Assembly (NCBI GenBank): GCA_961205875.1
Contig: OY540811.1
Span: 34,317,340 to 34,381,339 of the forward strand
Source of the DNA: Sialis fuliginosa
Taxonomy: Eukaryota > Arthropoda > Insecta > Megaloptera > Sialidae
Length of the DNA stretch: 64,000 nucleotides
Direction: 5' to 3'
Shown here: positions 11,813-23,344 of the stretch, one piece after another
How positions within the stretch are numbered: position 1 is the first letter of the stretch
Layout: every line of letters starts with the position of its first letter
Position numbers and translations under genes: made by a program
Notes under the pieces: model-generated
What the model saw: the letters and a program-made list of their open reading frames with translations, nothing else
Told to the model about the DNA's origin: nothing
The model's database searches: none

Positions 11813-12240
11813 TTATATTATTATACACACATCATCTAATATTTGTATAGTATTGAGAAACCAAGACAAATAAGCCGTAAATAATAAATTAGTAGCGCTT
11901 GTAAGCTGTGTGCATGCATCGCCGCTGACGCAAACGACAATATCGGGGGCAAGTTCTAAACTAGGGATATAAATTTTTGAATCAGATAGCGGACTACACA
12001 ATAAACACTAGTCCATTACGATATCTGGTGCAAGATCTAGGCAGGCCTTGGAGAAGATGGCGGCAGTTCTAGCGTGAGCCGCTTGCCGCACATCTGTGTG
12101 TATTATAAATGGGTGAAACTTTTCGGCCGTTTGTCACGGTTGCGAGCAGAGCCGGGGTAGAATTTTTCCTCAGGGCTGTTGTAAATTTTTGACGTGAATA
12201 ACGTCTAATGTTTCACGCCAGCCAGATACTGGGTGGGCAA
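11813..12240 (-). other. G+C-elevated segment with short coding-like frames
   Basis: On the - strand a stop-bounded frame of about 41 codons (roughly 12015-12140) reads ...VRQAAHARTAAIFSKACLDL and then APDIVMD. About 50 bp further on, another frame carries SLELAPDIVVCVSGDACTQL. The two share the LxLAPDIV word and similar DNA, suggesting a local duplication. Composition is unlike the flanks. I do not recognise the protein; it may be a decayed transposon or gene fragment. Confidence 0.3.
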
Positions 12241-12265
12241 TGAATATTAAACCACGAATAACCAC

Positions 12266-12295
<30 letters not shown>
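12266..12295. repeat. (AAT)n microsatellite
   Basis: About nine uninterrupted AAT units. Confidence 0.97.
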
Positions 12296-12296
<1 letters not shown>

Positions 12297-12844
12297 GGAC
12301 CTTCTCACCATAAGGTGATTAGGTCTTTTCAGTTTATTTACCGCTATAGTAATTTTACACGCGAATCACTTTACATGCATCGCAGTTTGATGATTGTCTC
12401 TTTCCAATTCGATGTAGATGCTGTCCAAATTCCCCATGTCCTGTCAATATTTCGGTAAATTTCTTCTCGTATTTTGGAATTACAAATTCATAAACATCAG
12501 TTTTTGGGAAAAATAGGAAGGTAATTCTCCCTTTATCCGCTTCTTCCCATTCACTTTGCCAAACTATTGTAAAATTTACTATGTAAATAATCGTTTATTT
12601 TATCCAAAGTATGTTGACTATTTCGTTCTATATGGAAGGTCTTGTTATATATTTTAGTTGAATTATGTGTCCTTAAAATTTTGGCACTGTAAATTTTACT
12701 AATAACCACTGAATAACTCAGAAACTAAAAGTCCGACTGGGATGATTTTAGTATCATTTTAATCGGCGTATTGGTCTGTACCCATTAAACATCGAGCCAT
12801 CACCGTGGAAATGCGGTACGGGCGAAGTTATAAATTTCGATTAG

Positions 12845-13005
12845 AACTACGTATACAGTACGAATCAAAACCGTTATTTTTTTCGTTTCGGTTTTCGTTC
12901 CGGTTCGAGTAAAAAAATATATTTCGGTTCAGTTCCGGTTTTCGTTCCAAAAATAAATAACGGTTTTTCCGGTTTTTTTCGGTTTTCAATTCAGCTCCGA
13001 GTGAT
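12845..13005 (+). mobile_element. Possible hAT-like element end
   Basis: CAGTACGAATCAAAACCG followed by repeated TTCGGTTTTCG and CCGGTTTT words, the typical subterminal style of TAGGG/CAG-ended hAT elements. The opposite end and target duplication were not found. A similar degenerate zone lies at 55420-55535. Confidence 0.35.
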
Positions 13006-13703
13006 TAATATGATTAGAGAAACTAAAATATGCGTCAGCTAAAATTACAACAATCACTCGGGTGCAATATTAAAAAGTTAAGTAAGCTTTGGAATTAGTT
13101 GTTTTTTTTGTAGTTTTTAGTACTTTCAATGAAAATAATAACGAACACTATAGCTAGAATAGTTTATAAAAAAAAATTGAAATAACTCTTGTTTATAAAT
13201 CGTAATGACTACGGAAACTCAAACTTGGCTGTTTTATTGAATTAAATGTATTGAATTAGAAATATTTGTTGATATTTGATCACTACCATTTCTGACTATT
13301 AATCTATATACATTTAACTGCCTTACAGCGTAATTTTATGACAATCGGCCAATACAGGTGTCAAAATGGTGGACATTTAAACTAATTAAAAACAAAAACA
13401 AAATAAAAGGTTGTAATTTAAAAAACAAACTATATTTGCGGACTTTAGTATTTAAATTGATTAAATAAAGAGTTACTTGTTTTATTAGTAACATGAGTTC
13501 ATGAGAATTACAAAAAAGAAGTCCGTCAATCACAAAAACAGTAAATTTTATTCTTATAGCGGCCATAACTGGTGCCAGTCAGTACCTTATTTCCTAAACG
13601 ATTTAGTGAATCAATATAATATTTTTTTTATTGCATCAAAATATTAATGAGGACATTCTCACTAATGTTCATGCATTTGACACTGTTTTGAGGTACCTCC
13701 CAT

Positions 13704-14400
13704 TAGAGTTGGGCTTTTTAGTTCATGACAGAGAGCGCTCCCTATAGTTCAGTGGTCTTTAATGAACTAGTTCGTTCTTCTTGTTCTTTTAGTTCACAGA
13801 TTTTTATCCGGACTATACGATAACAATTTATTGATTTAGATACATATATTGGATTGTTGAATTTATAATGTATAATTAAATTGTTTAACTAGTAAATTTT
13901 GTATTTCTATTTTTTTCATCAAACTATATAGAAATACAAACTGTTGCACTTTTTAATTCGTTAATAATTTATAGTTAAGTTCAATATTTTTAAATGTATA
14001 TATTTGCAATAATCTTTTTTTTTTTAAATCGAACCCTCGATATATATGAAAATTTTGGCAATATATTTCAATTTCATTAAAATCTGTGGTATTCCTTTTT
14101 ATTGATTTGGATAAAATAATATAAAATTCACGTGCTTTCAATGGACATATTGCACTCATGTGAACAAAAAAAAATCAATACAATTAATATTTATTAAAAT
14201 AAATTCAAAATTGGTAATTAAGTATTGCAAACGTAAATTATTAAACATTAAAATCGTACAATCTCATTTTTAGAACAGTGTATTTGAAGTGTATTGGGAA
14301 CTATTGAACTAAAAGAGCGGAGCGCATACGAACTAGTTCCTCTAGTTCTCGTGTGGGAGCGCTCTTTTGAACTAATTCGTTCGTGAACTACACAAGTCTA
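13704..14400 (+). mobile_element. Non-autonomous hAT element, copy 2
   Basis: Begins TAGAGTTGGGC and ends CACAAGTCTA, homologous along its length to 1785-2509. No matching 8-bp duplication: the left flank is CCTCCCAT and the right flank CTTTCTAA. The right flank is instead identical for 75 bp (14401-14475) to the sequence right of copy 1, including copy 1's own target duplication. This copy therefore did not arise by simple transposition. Confidence 0.85.
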
Positions 14401-14475
14401 CTTTCTAATGGAATGACCCTAACAAAATTAATTAAGACCGAACGTAAAATTTGAGCATATAAACATTGACCTATT

Positions 14476-14522
14476 AAATACTTAAGGATGTATGGGAGGT
14501 ACCCATACATCCTTAAGTATTT
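14476..14522. repeat. Perfect 21-bp inverted repeat with 5-base loop
   Basis: AAATACTTAAGGATGTATGGG, loop AGGTA, then the exact reverse complement. The centre word ATGGGAGGTACC (14492-14503) is also the reverse complement of GGTACCTCCCAT at 13692-13703, just left of the hAT copy. Confidence 0.9.
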
Positions 14523-14924
14523 AAAAAGAATCGTTTAAGCCGGTTCTGGTAACCAGGACCGTAACAGTTTATAGAAAATAAGATTGTATAATATGTCGTA
14601 CGCGGTAGCCGCATTGTCTGAATCGCGCGCGAGTTGTTTCTTTAGATTTATTTATGAACAATTTAAACGGTTTCTGCTTGTGATTTATTTTGATGTTATT
14701 CTATTTACTTGTTACTGTTTCAATGTAACAACAATATTACCTACAACTGTTGTTCTGCTGTAATTTTTTCCTCTAAAATTAAAAGACGTATTAGGTATCT
14801 AGTTGTAATTTAATGTATTTGTTTTATTCTGTCTTTCTTTATGAGTTGTTTTGAAGACAATGAAAATTATCAATTTTGTTGTCAATTTTCATAAATTTGA
14901 TACTTGATTAGTTGATAAAAATAT

Positions 14925-15700
14925 CTGCCAAGTAAATGCACAGTGCTTCCTCGTGTTAAATCCACCAGTGGTAGTTAATTATTAATTAATTATCGAACAA
15001 TTTTAATAAACACCGATAAAGTATTCTCATGAACTGCCATTGGTTAACCATTTAATTTATATACTATACAAATTTATTTAAAAAATATTTATTCGATATT
15101 TTTCTTAATTTCATAATTTCAATCTAAAATTAAAATTGTCTGCTATGCAAACGTCCAATGACATTAAAAACGTCAAAATGACAGTTAATTTGTCAAAGTA
15201 AATAGTAATTCAAAAAAACAAATGACAATTTTTTAATTCAAATTGAGAAAAAAATTTTGTAAGGGAATATTTTACAACAAGCATTGTAGATCTATATTAT
15301 AGGAAATTGAATACTCTACACAAAGATTCTATAAGATTTTCACGTAACATGTGTCGTTCTTGAGATATCTTGAAAAATAAATATTTTGGGATGTCACCCC
15401 TCCCCATTACACACGATTTTGATGATTTTGAAACGGGACCGTCCTCAAGCCAGATCCAATCAACTAAGCTTCATTATTATCGGTTCAATGGTTCATGAGT
15501 TATGCATGTGACAAGGATTCAGGGAACAGACAGACAAACAGACATGGAACGAAAATTGCTTGTCTTGATCTGAAACGGAAAAATCAAGTTAAAATTTTGA
15601 AATCGGAGAACAATTTTTTTTTTCATTTTAAAACGATCACAAAGCTTCTCGTATCTTCGAAATGGCGAGGAAGCAAAATTTGTCAAGCGTGTAACGTGTC
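14925..15700 (+). repeat. Unclassified interspersed repeat, copy 2
   Basis: Same block order as 660-1530: TCTGCCAAGTAAATG, CACGAGG-type start, AACGTCAAAATGACAG, GAGATATCTTGAAAAA, CACCCCTCCCC, GTTCATGAGTTATGCATG, then ACATGGAACGAAAATTGC. It has fewer GGAC units than copy 1. Confidence 0.72.
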
Positions 15701-15934
15701 TCGTCTACTAGGTTCCATATACCACACGAACATAACAATAATTGTAATTTAAACAAAGGGTTCAAATCCTTAGCAAAGTGAAGAACTACATAATTTAAAA
15801 TAGAGCATATTAAATATTATTGAAAAGGTGATAACTTATTGTATTTAATATTTATTATTACATTGTAATTTTGAATTATTTTTGAATAATACTTAATTGC
15901 GGTGAGTCCTAATAATTTTCTTTTGATCTCAACA

Positions 15935-16115
15935 AAAAATACTTTGTATTTAAAAAAAGTATAACTATAAACTATTTTCAAAATTTGCTACTTTTCTATT
16001 CTGACAACTTTTGCATTTAATTTAATTTATTTAATTTAATTTAATTAATTTAATTCCTTCCATTTATAATAAATGAAATATTAAACTGAGAGTGTTTGGA
16101 CATCCTGCATGTTGA
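15935..16115 (-). repeat. Fragment of the GTGTCCCAAGACTG family
   Basis: One arm only, with the CTGACAACTTTTGCATTTAA block and a TTTGGACATCCTG end. It is expanded internally by a (TTTAA)n run at about 16018-16052. Confidence 0.6.
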
Positions 16116-16163
16116 AACTTTTATTTAAATTTTAAAATATAAGCTACACATATTTCTAATTTA

Positions 16164-17767
16164 TAGACCAGTAATGTTATGAAGATTACCATGTAATCAC
16201 TTGCATTAATTCTAATGTGAAAAAAAATTATTTGATTGGTGCACAATTGTCAAAATAACATGAATAATATTTTTTTACCTGTTACGGTTTACGTAGCGAG
16301 AACTATATAAGTAATATATAGAGATTGGAAAAATAGTTTTTCAACTATTGCGAAAAATGTAACTATTGTAATTTTTATTACATATCTCCATCGATTTCAG
16401 AAAACTGGTTTGATTGAACCCAATTTGAAATCAACTATTTTACCTTTCCAACTATTTTAAAACTATTTGCCTTTTTTTATCCAACGTTAAAAATTTTGTA
16501 GTTTTATATATTTTTAGAAATACATTTTGTCTATTATACAGATATTTTTATAGATATTTATGTCTTTACATATTTATTTGTTTTTCCTTTTTTTTTTTAA
16601 GCTTCTGAAATTTATCTAGAATCGCATAACATGTTTTCCTGGAAAATTTCAGATTTGACACTGTTTACTAATACGTTAATGTCACTAATTATTGATTAAA
16701 TCGAAAAAAAATGTATTATTGTAAAAAAAATTGTAACTATTTCACAACTATTTTGATTAAAAAAAACTATTTGCCAACTATTTTACAGAAAAAAAATCAA
16801 CTATATAGTAACTATTTCATTTAAAATAACAACTATTTTTCCAATCTCTAATATACGAAAAAATGCCCCAGAATCTCTCTTATGAGTCACAAAATTTCCT
16901 ACCAAAAAGTCAGCGAAAGCATATGTCGAACTTTTTCAGTTTAGGCGTGAGAGATGCTCGAGTGCCCGCATCAAAATTTTTTAATTATATATTTTTATCT
17001 GCTCTACATGATAGGATATAGATTTTTATTTGTTTATAGTTGATTTCTTAAATTTTCACTTTCAAATTTGGGTAAAAACGACAAATTTTCGAGTTTTCGA
17101 TTTTTAATTTTGATTTTTTCTTATAAATAACATCATTAAAGGGAATAAAATAACATTCCATCATGTAGAGAGAACAAATGTATATAAGTAATAAATTTAG
17201 CAAAATTTTAATATCAATAGTACACATACGACAACACGTGAAAGTTTATAAAAAATTATTATATACAATTTTTACATTTTCGTTCATAACAAATCGAAAA
17301 ATGCGTACAAAACTTCTAATTAACGTTAAAAAATTCGTTTCTGAAGATACATGAATTTTTTCAGATTTTTTGGAAAATATTTAAATTGTTTATTTCAATT
17401 ATTTGTTAAGCAGCGCGCTCGGTTTATTTCTCGAGTCGCGCGAAAAACGTGCCATTTTGATGCGGGCACTCGGGCATCACTCACGCCTAAACTGAAAAAG
17501 TTAGACATATACTTTCGCTGACTTTTTGGTAGGAAATTTTGTGACTCATAAGAGAGATTCTGGGGCATTTTTTCGTATATTGCTTAGTTCTCGCTACGTA
17601 AGTCGTAACAGGTAAAAAATGCTATTCATGTAACTTTGACAATTGTTTAAACTATTGCGCAATGTTTCATATATGCACAAAAATGTTCCAATGAATAAAC
17701 CTGCACAAACCAATTTTTTTTTCACATAAGAATTAATGCAAGTGATTTTTACAATTGCACTGGTCTA
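16164..17767. repeat. Large fold-back element (TAGACCAGT ends) interrupted by a hAT insertion
   Basis: The left arm starts TAGACCAGTAATG and the right arm ends CACTGGTCTA. The arms share ACCTGTTAC, CGTAGCGAGAACTA, ATACGAAAAAATGCCCCAGA and CGAGTGCCCGCATC. The left arm is split by the element at 16319-16850, while the right arm shows the intact sequence. No coding frame. Confidence 0.87.
16319..16850. mobile_element. hAT-type element (TAGAGATTGGAAAAATAG ends), copy 1
   Basis: 532 bp with ends TAGAGATTGGAAAAATAG and CTATTTTTCCAATCTCTA. The same ends delimit 24741-25029, which has a perfect 8-bp duplication. The flanks here share only ATATA. Internally it is full of AACTATTT words. Confidence 0.85.
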
Positions 17768-17771
17768 TTAT

Positions 17772-17890
17772 GGTCGATCCAGACTATCGTGCCGGTCTCG
17801 GTCCGGTCTCGCTCCAGTTAAATATTCAGTATAATAATACTATATCGGAGCGTGATTGGACCGATACCTAAGCGATAGTCTGGATCGACC
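17772..17890. mobile_element. Short MITE with 18-bp perfect TIRs
   Basis: GGTCGATCCAGACTATCG at 17772-17789 and its exact reverse complement at 17873-17890. The interior is G+C-richer (CGGTCTCGGTCCGGTCTCG). It abuts the end of the fold-back element to the left. Superfamily unknown. Confidence 0.85.
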
Positions 17891-17891
17891 C

Positions 17892-18557
17892 TTATAATAG
17901 AGAACACACACCTGTAAATGGTAATCCGCCAATTAAATAGAGTTAATTAAAGTTTCAGAGTATCAAATTAGAAATAGAAATTATTATACTATAACGGATA
18001 TCATCGCTTAAATAGGTTTAGGTATATTTTATAATATCGTGATTCATATTAAATAATTTCTTCTTAAATTTTTAGTCAATAAGTAATTGAACTTTGATAT
18101 TATTGTATCGTTGCGATTGTCTCTAGCCAAGCACCGTATATTTTCGTGAATTATCCTGTTTAATACGAGCAAGTTAAGACCTTACAATATGTTAGGAAGC
18201 CAGACGCTGACACTGTTGTTATAACGATATCATTTTATTCGTATAGATTTAAGATTATATTATCTAATCAATGCAATGTATTTTATCTGAAGTATAAATA
18301 GTATGTAAGCATTCTATGTAGCCACTTTTATATTGGCACACACTTACAATATATCTTAAGTAGTAGTTAATATAATTGTTAAGCACACACTGTTTGTTTG
18401 ACAAATATAATTAAACTTTTCCGGGAATCGACACATAACTAGCAGAACTATTGTTTACAGCACAATCAGCAGCGTATCAATATTGCACACCCGAAGCAAG
18501 TTAAATACATTGATAAAATTATATATAATACATTGATAAAATTAGCATTATATCTTA
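17892..18557. other. Intron stretch with nothing recognised
   Basis: Apart from a duplicated ACATTGATAAAATTA word near 18510-18545 I see no element, RNA gene or reading frame. Confidence 0.5.
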
Positions 18558-19287
18558 AAGAGTGACCGCAAAAAAGGCAGATTTTTAACCTATTTTTTGG
18601 ATCTCGCTAGCGATTTGGGGAAGAAATATAAAATATGTTACAGGTACCAAATTACTCGTCATTGAAAAACAAAGCGAGCATCGTTTTTCGTTTTTTGAAA
18701 ATTTAAAAAATTACCCCTATTCAAGGGTTGAAAAAATTCAAAAAAATTAAAAAATCAAAAATACCACTAATTATAAAATTATTTATCATTGTATTTTTTT
18801 CTATAAAATAAACCTTACAAAAGTGTAATCACGTATTTTCTTGATCGGTGAGGGTTTATGTGGGTTAAAAAACCACCCCAAAGCTCTCCCATGGGGTGAA
18901 ATCATCCCAAAAATATTAATAAAAAAATTCCGAAAAAATATTTTAAGTGCTTGAAGCCTTGGAAAATGTAAAATAATTATATTATATTAGTCCCGATGAG
19001 AAAAAAATCCCTACGAGGGATAAAACTACCCCTAATGAGGAGATAATAAAAAATCTTAAAAATTGTAATTGATAAATCATTTTATAATTAGTGGTATTTT
19101 CGATTTTTTAATATTTTGGGTTTTTTTTCAACGCCTAAACAATAATTTTGAAATTTTCAAAAATGAAAAGCGATGCTCACTTTGGTTTTCAATGACGAGT
19201 AATTTGGTACCTGTAATATACTTTTATATTTTTTCCCCAGGTCGCTAGCGAGATCCAAAAAATAGACTAACTTTGCGGTCACTCTTT
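18558..19287. repeat. Fold-back element (AAAGAGTGACCGC ends)
   Basis: Outer ends AAGAGTGACCGCAAA and TTTGCGGTCACTCTT. The arms share GGATCTCGCTAGCGA, ACAGGTACCAAATTACTCGT and GCGAGCATCG-type words. About 730 bp, non-coding. Confidence 0.87.
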
Positions 19288-19289
19288 CT

Positions 19290-19668
19290 TTATTGACCCA
19301 CTTAAAAGTTACATTTTCTGAAAGAGAACATTACAGTCTCCATATTTACTTAGTTTAATATCGATTGGTTTTAATTTTTCTGTTATAAAAATATAAACTA
19401 AGTTCAATTTGTCGTGAAATTGAAATTTTTAAGTGACGGCAACAAACGTGATAAATTAACAGAATTCCTTTTATCAGAATACAACCCTATTAAAACTCAA
19501 CCAAAACGGATAACTAGAAGTAAGGAAATTTTCAGTTTATTAAAAAAAGAACTATTTCTGAAAAAATTTAATCGTGAAATATTAATTAGTCTGATAGTTA
19601 TAAAATATCCGCAGGTAAGCGCCATAGTAGTTACAACTTTTAATAATCTGCTGTATTTTAATTATTAA
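19290..19668 (+). repeat. Interspersed repeat containing an 84-codon frame
   Basis: Homologous in reverse to 61250-61600: AAAGAGAACATTACAG, AATATCGATTGGTTTTAA, CCCTATTAAAAC and TTTAATCGTGAAATA occur in both. The frame at 19414-19668 is open here but not conserved in the other copy, so I judge it non-coding even though CAGGTAAGC resembles a splice donor. Confidence 0.65.
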
Positions 19669-20385
19669 TCAAAATTATGACTAAGGAAGGCCCGTGTTTA
19701 GGAAAATTGACAATTTATATTTTATTGTAATAAAACAGAATTAAGTTAAACTAAAATTAAAATAAGTTCATAAAATTATAAATTTAGAAAGAACTACTCA
19801 GTTGTTTGTCATGATTACTAAATAACTCCAGAAAGAAACCGTTCAATATTTACAAATAACCATTAGTTAATCGCTATGGCTTCTGAGCAACTTGAAACAT
19901 CAAAATAAAATCTATATATCAAAATTTAAACATATCAGATCATGTATGCACTCGTATAAAGCATACAGAAAGAAAAATAAAATTTAGTTTTTCATTTCCC
20001 CGAAGCAAAGGGCAATAGTGGTCGTATCTCTCCTCACTACTCCGTTACAATGCACAAAACAAACACAGATTTATTTAGAAAGATAAACTGAAGAGATGCC
20101 TCAGGCAAACGATAAAAATAAAAAAAATAGATAGTCGTTCATCTTATATTATATTTTTTACTGCTTTATCTTTACCAAGTAAAAAGGAAAAGTATAGAAA
20201 TCGATATAAAAATAAAAACGGTACTTTAATGGTCGTATGTACACGTTTTAGGGCCCATGAACATGAATCAACCATTTTGAAGATCGCGTTATAAGCATTA
20301 TTATTATGATTTTTATTTGTTTTTGATATTGTGTATTTTATTTTTTTGTGTCTCATTTATGGTTTGTAAAAAATCATATACCTAC
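19669..20385. other. Intron stretch with nothing recognised
   Basis: A+T-rich DNA without terminal repeats, copies elsewhere in the window or protein-like frames. Confidence 0.5.
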
Positions 20386-21273
20386 GTAGGGGAGAGTGGG
20401 GTATTACGAATACTTATAGGAGAAATTAAATAAATTAAAACCTGAGTAAGAAACCAATATATGTATTGTTTATTATTATTAAATAATCTATTAGTTATAC
20501 ATTTTTAATATCGATTTTAATAAAATATAAGAACAAAATTAAAATTAAAGACAAAAACAAAACCTTATGTATTCGTGATTACCCGACTAGCATCACGAAC
20601 AGTGGAATAATTAAACATGATTAGTACAAAATTCGCAGCAAAAGCCTTTGGATGTACTTTGACCACTGGTACACTTATCATGTGCCAATACATTGCACTT
20701 GAAGAACATTCAACAGGGATCTTGATATTTTTCATTATAATTAACAAAAATAGTTATTTTCATTATTAACATCTTCGTTTCTTCTTCTTTTTTACTTGGC
20801 ACTTCTTTTAGTTATTTTCTTTAAAACACTTTTTCCAGTTTTAGTTTTCTTCATTCTTTTTTACAACGTTCGTAATTACCCCATTTAATTTGTTCGTCAT
20901 TACTCCACGAGCTTTAAATAAATAAACGCAATTTTTTTGAGGTTAGGATCATATAATAAACAATACAGGTGACATCAAATTCTTTTTGATCGAGGCTTAC
21001 TTGGGCATAACTTAATCATTTTAATATTAATTACATGTCAGTTATTACATGACTTTTATTTTAATAAACAATAAGATAAAATATGTGATAAAAATGGAAT
21101 TAAGCTTACTTTGTACTATGAGCGTGATCTACACTGACCGTTAACGGTTCGATACTAGACGTAGGGCCAACTATCGGTAAGTACAGAAAGAACATTAACT
21201 TTCCTCTTCTAACATACTGAAATCACTGAATTCGCGATTACCCCGCGTTGGCGATTGCTCCACTCTCCTCTAC
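20386..21273 (-). mobile_element. TIR element with GTAGGGGAGAGTGG ends
   Basis: 888 bp, with GTAGGGGAGAGTGG at the left and CCACTCTCCTCTAC at the right (one mismatch). The subterminal word TTCGTRATTACCCC recurs about five times in both halves (20572, 20868, 20898, 21231, and reversed near 20400). A - strand frame at 20565-20747 contains ECSSSAMYWHM, faintly like a decayed Cys-x2-Cys...Trp-x-His zinc finger of some transposase C-termini. This last reading is weak. Confidence 0.7.
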
Positions 21274-21524
21274 ATCATCAATTACATTACAAGACTAGTA
21301 GCGGACAAAAACCTCTTAAAAATAGAGATCTAAAAGGATTAGGTAGTCGTTCATGCGTTTCTCGTGCTTATTGTGTAGTATATACTATAAGTATGCACAT
21401 CGCTTGAACAATATACACTACACAATATATACTACTCACTAATCCGGCTATTGCACAAAAATGACCGGATTATAGATTACTCTCAGTAATCCGGCACGTT
21501 CTAACATGTAGACATAATATATAT

Positions 21525-22144
21525 TAGTGTTTTTTTTCGGTCAATTGGTCTATGTTTTAGCTTTAGATCAAAAGTTAATTGTCCCAAAAATTCAGACTCG
21601 TAGATCAAACCTGTGAAAGGCGCAAACCGAGTCTTTTTCCCATTTGATTAACATGGGAAAAATTACTTTTTTTACTTCGCGACTTCGCGTGAATAACTCG
21701 TTGAATTATTTTTTTAATTTCTCAGAGCAACATTATTAAACATAATTAAATCCTCAATTCATAAATCCAGTTATTTTTAAGATAAATGTTCGTTTAAAAA
21801 TTATCATAAAAATTGGATTTTACTTTTTATGATAATGTTTAAACGTACATATCATTAAATATTTGGGATCTTTTTTGTAGGAAATTTAATTTTCTATAAT
21901 ATGCTGCTATGATAAATTAAAATAATTAAATTTTTCAACGAGCTATTCACGCATAAGTAAAAAAAAGTAATTTTTCCCATGTTAATCAAATGGGAAAAAG
22001 ACTCGGTTTGCGTCATTCACACAGGTTTGATCTACGAGTCTGAAATTTTGAAACAATTAACTTTTGATCCAAAGCTAAAACATAGGCCAATGGGACCGAA
22101 AAAATTAAAATAAATAAAATAAAAACGAAAATAACACCTACATT
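21525..22144. repeat. Palindromic element 1 of a tandem pair
   Basis: Left arm TTAGTGTTTTTTTTCGGTC ... CAAACCGAGTCTTTTTCCC; the right arm is its inverse, ending ATAACACCTACATTA. Arms of roughly 200 bp. It is followed immediately by a second copy of the same family. Confidence 0.88.
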
Positions 22145-22709
22145 AGGGTGTTTTTTTTTATTTTTATTTTTTCGGTCCCATTAGCCTATGTTTTAGCTTT
22201 GTTTCAAAAGTTAATTGTCCCAAATTTTCAGACTCATAGATCAAACCTTACTTTTTTACTTATGCGTCAATATCTCGTTGAAAAATGTATTTATTTTAAT
22301 TTCTTATACCAGCATATCATAGAAAATTAAATTTCTTACAAAAAAGATCCCAAGTGCTCAATTTATAGATCGAGTATTTTTAAAGATATGTTCGTTTAAA
22401 CATTACCATAAAAAGTAAAATCAAATTTTTATGATAATTTTTAAACAAACTTATCTTAAAATTTATTGGATTCGAGCACTTAATTCCCTACAAAATATTG
22501 CTCTGAGAAATTTTCAAAAAAAATTTTTTTCAACGAAATATTCACGCGGTCAGTAAAAAAGTAATTTTTCCCATGTTAATTAAATGGGAAAAAGACTCGG
22601 TTTGCGCCGTTCACATATTTGATCTACGAGTCTGAAATTTTGGGACAGTTAACTTTTGATCCAATGCTAAAACATAGGCCAATGGGACCGAAAAAAAAAC
22701 ACCCTAATT
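22144..22709. repeat. Palindromic element 2 of a tandem pair
   Basis: TTAGGGTGTTTTTTTTTA ... GGTCCCATTAGCC at the left; GACCGAAAAAAAAACACCC then TAA at the right. Same family as the preceding element. The left arm has lost part of the CAAACCGAGTC block that its right arm retains. Confidence 0.87.
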
Positions 22710-23336
22710 ATACATATTATTATGTAATACTGCACGTGTAGGGTATGCTGCACAGTGGGTCTAAATCACATCTTTTCAACCAAATTGAATGTAGTCAGTC
22801 ACATTTGAAAGGTAAGTAATATTGTATTATATACGAATTTTCCATTTTACCAGAAACTTTCAAGCTAAATCAAGCAATCGCATTATAAACAGGTGCGCAT
22901 TTTATTCGAGATGTAACCATATTCAAAATAAGATAAATACATACACTGAAACTTCACAATAAATAAATAAATAAAATTTCAGGAATACAAAAGTCAATAT
23001 TGGAGCTAAAGTTGATTATTTAAAAAAATAGATTTCTAGCTTCGATATTAATCAGTCTGAAGAGATACTATAAAAATATGTTTTTTTTTATGATTCCTTG
23101 TATAAACTTATAGAAAACCTAAAATTATTTCTGCATTAATTAATACAAAATAAACTATCCTGGTCGGCACAAGACTTTTAACTTTTTTATACATGCATGA
23201 AATGTACTATAATAAAGTATAGTGATCATGAAAAAATCGAACTCGAGATTTTAACGGAATTACACGTATTGATGGTCCCTGAATCGCGTACGACCATTAT
23301 CTCAAAGACGTCTGTGTGTTTGTGTGTCTATGAATA
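22710..23336. other. Intron stretch with nothing recognised
   Basis: No element ends, duplications or protein-like frames seen. A TGTGTTTGTGTGTC run lies near 23312. Confidence 0.5.
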
Positions 23337-23344
23337 CTCTACAG

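Noticed and set aside
19414-19668. 84-codon frame ending at a good-looking splice donor CAGGTAAGC
   Set aside because: The same sequence at 61250-61600 is interrupted and has no conserved codon pattern, so it is repeat DNA.
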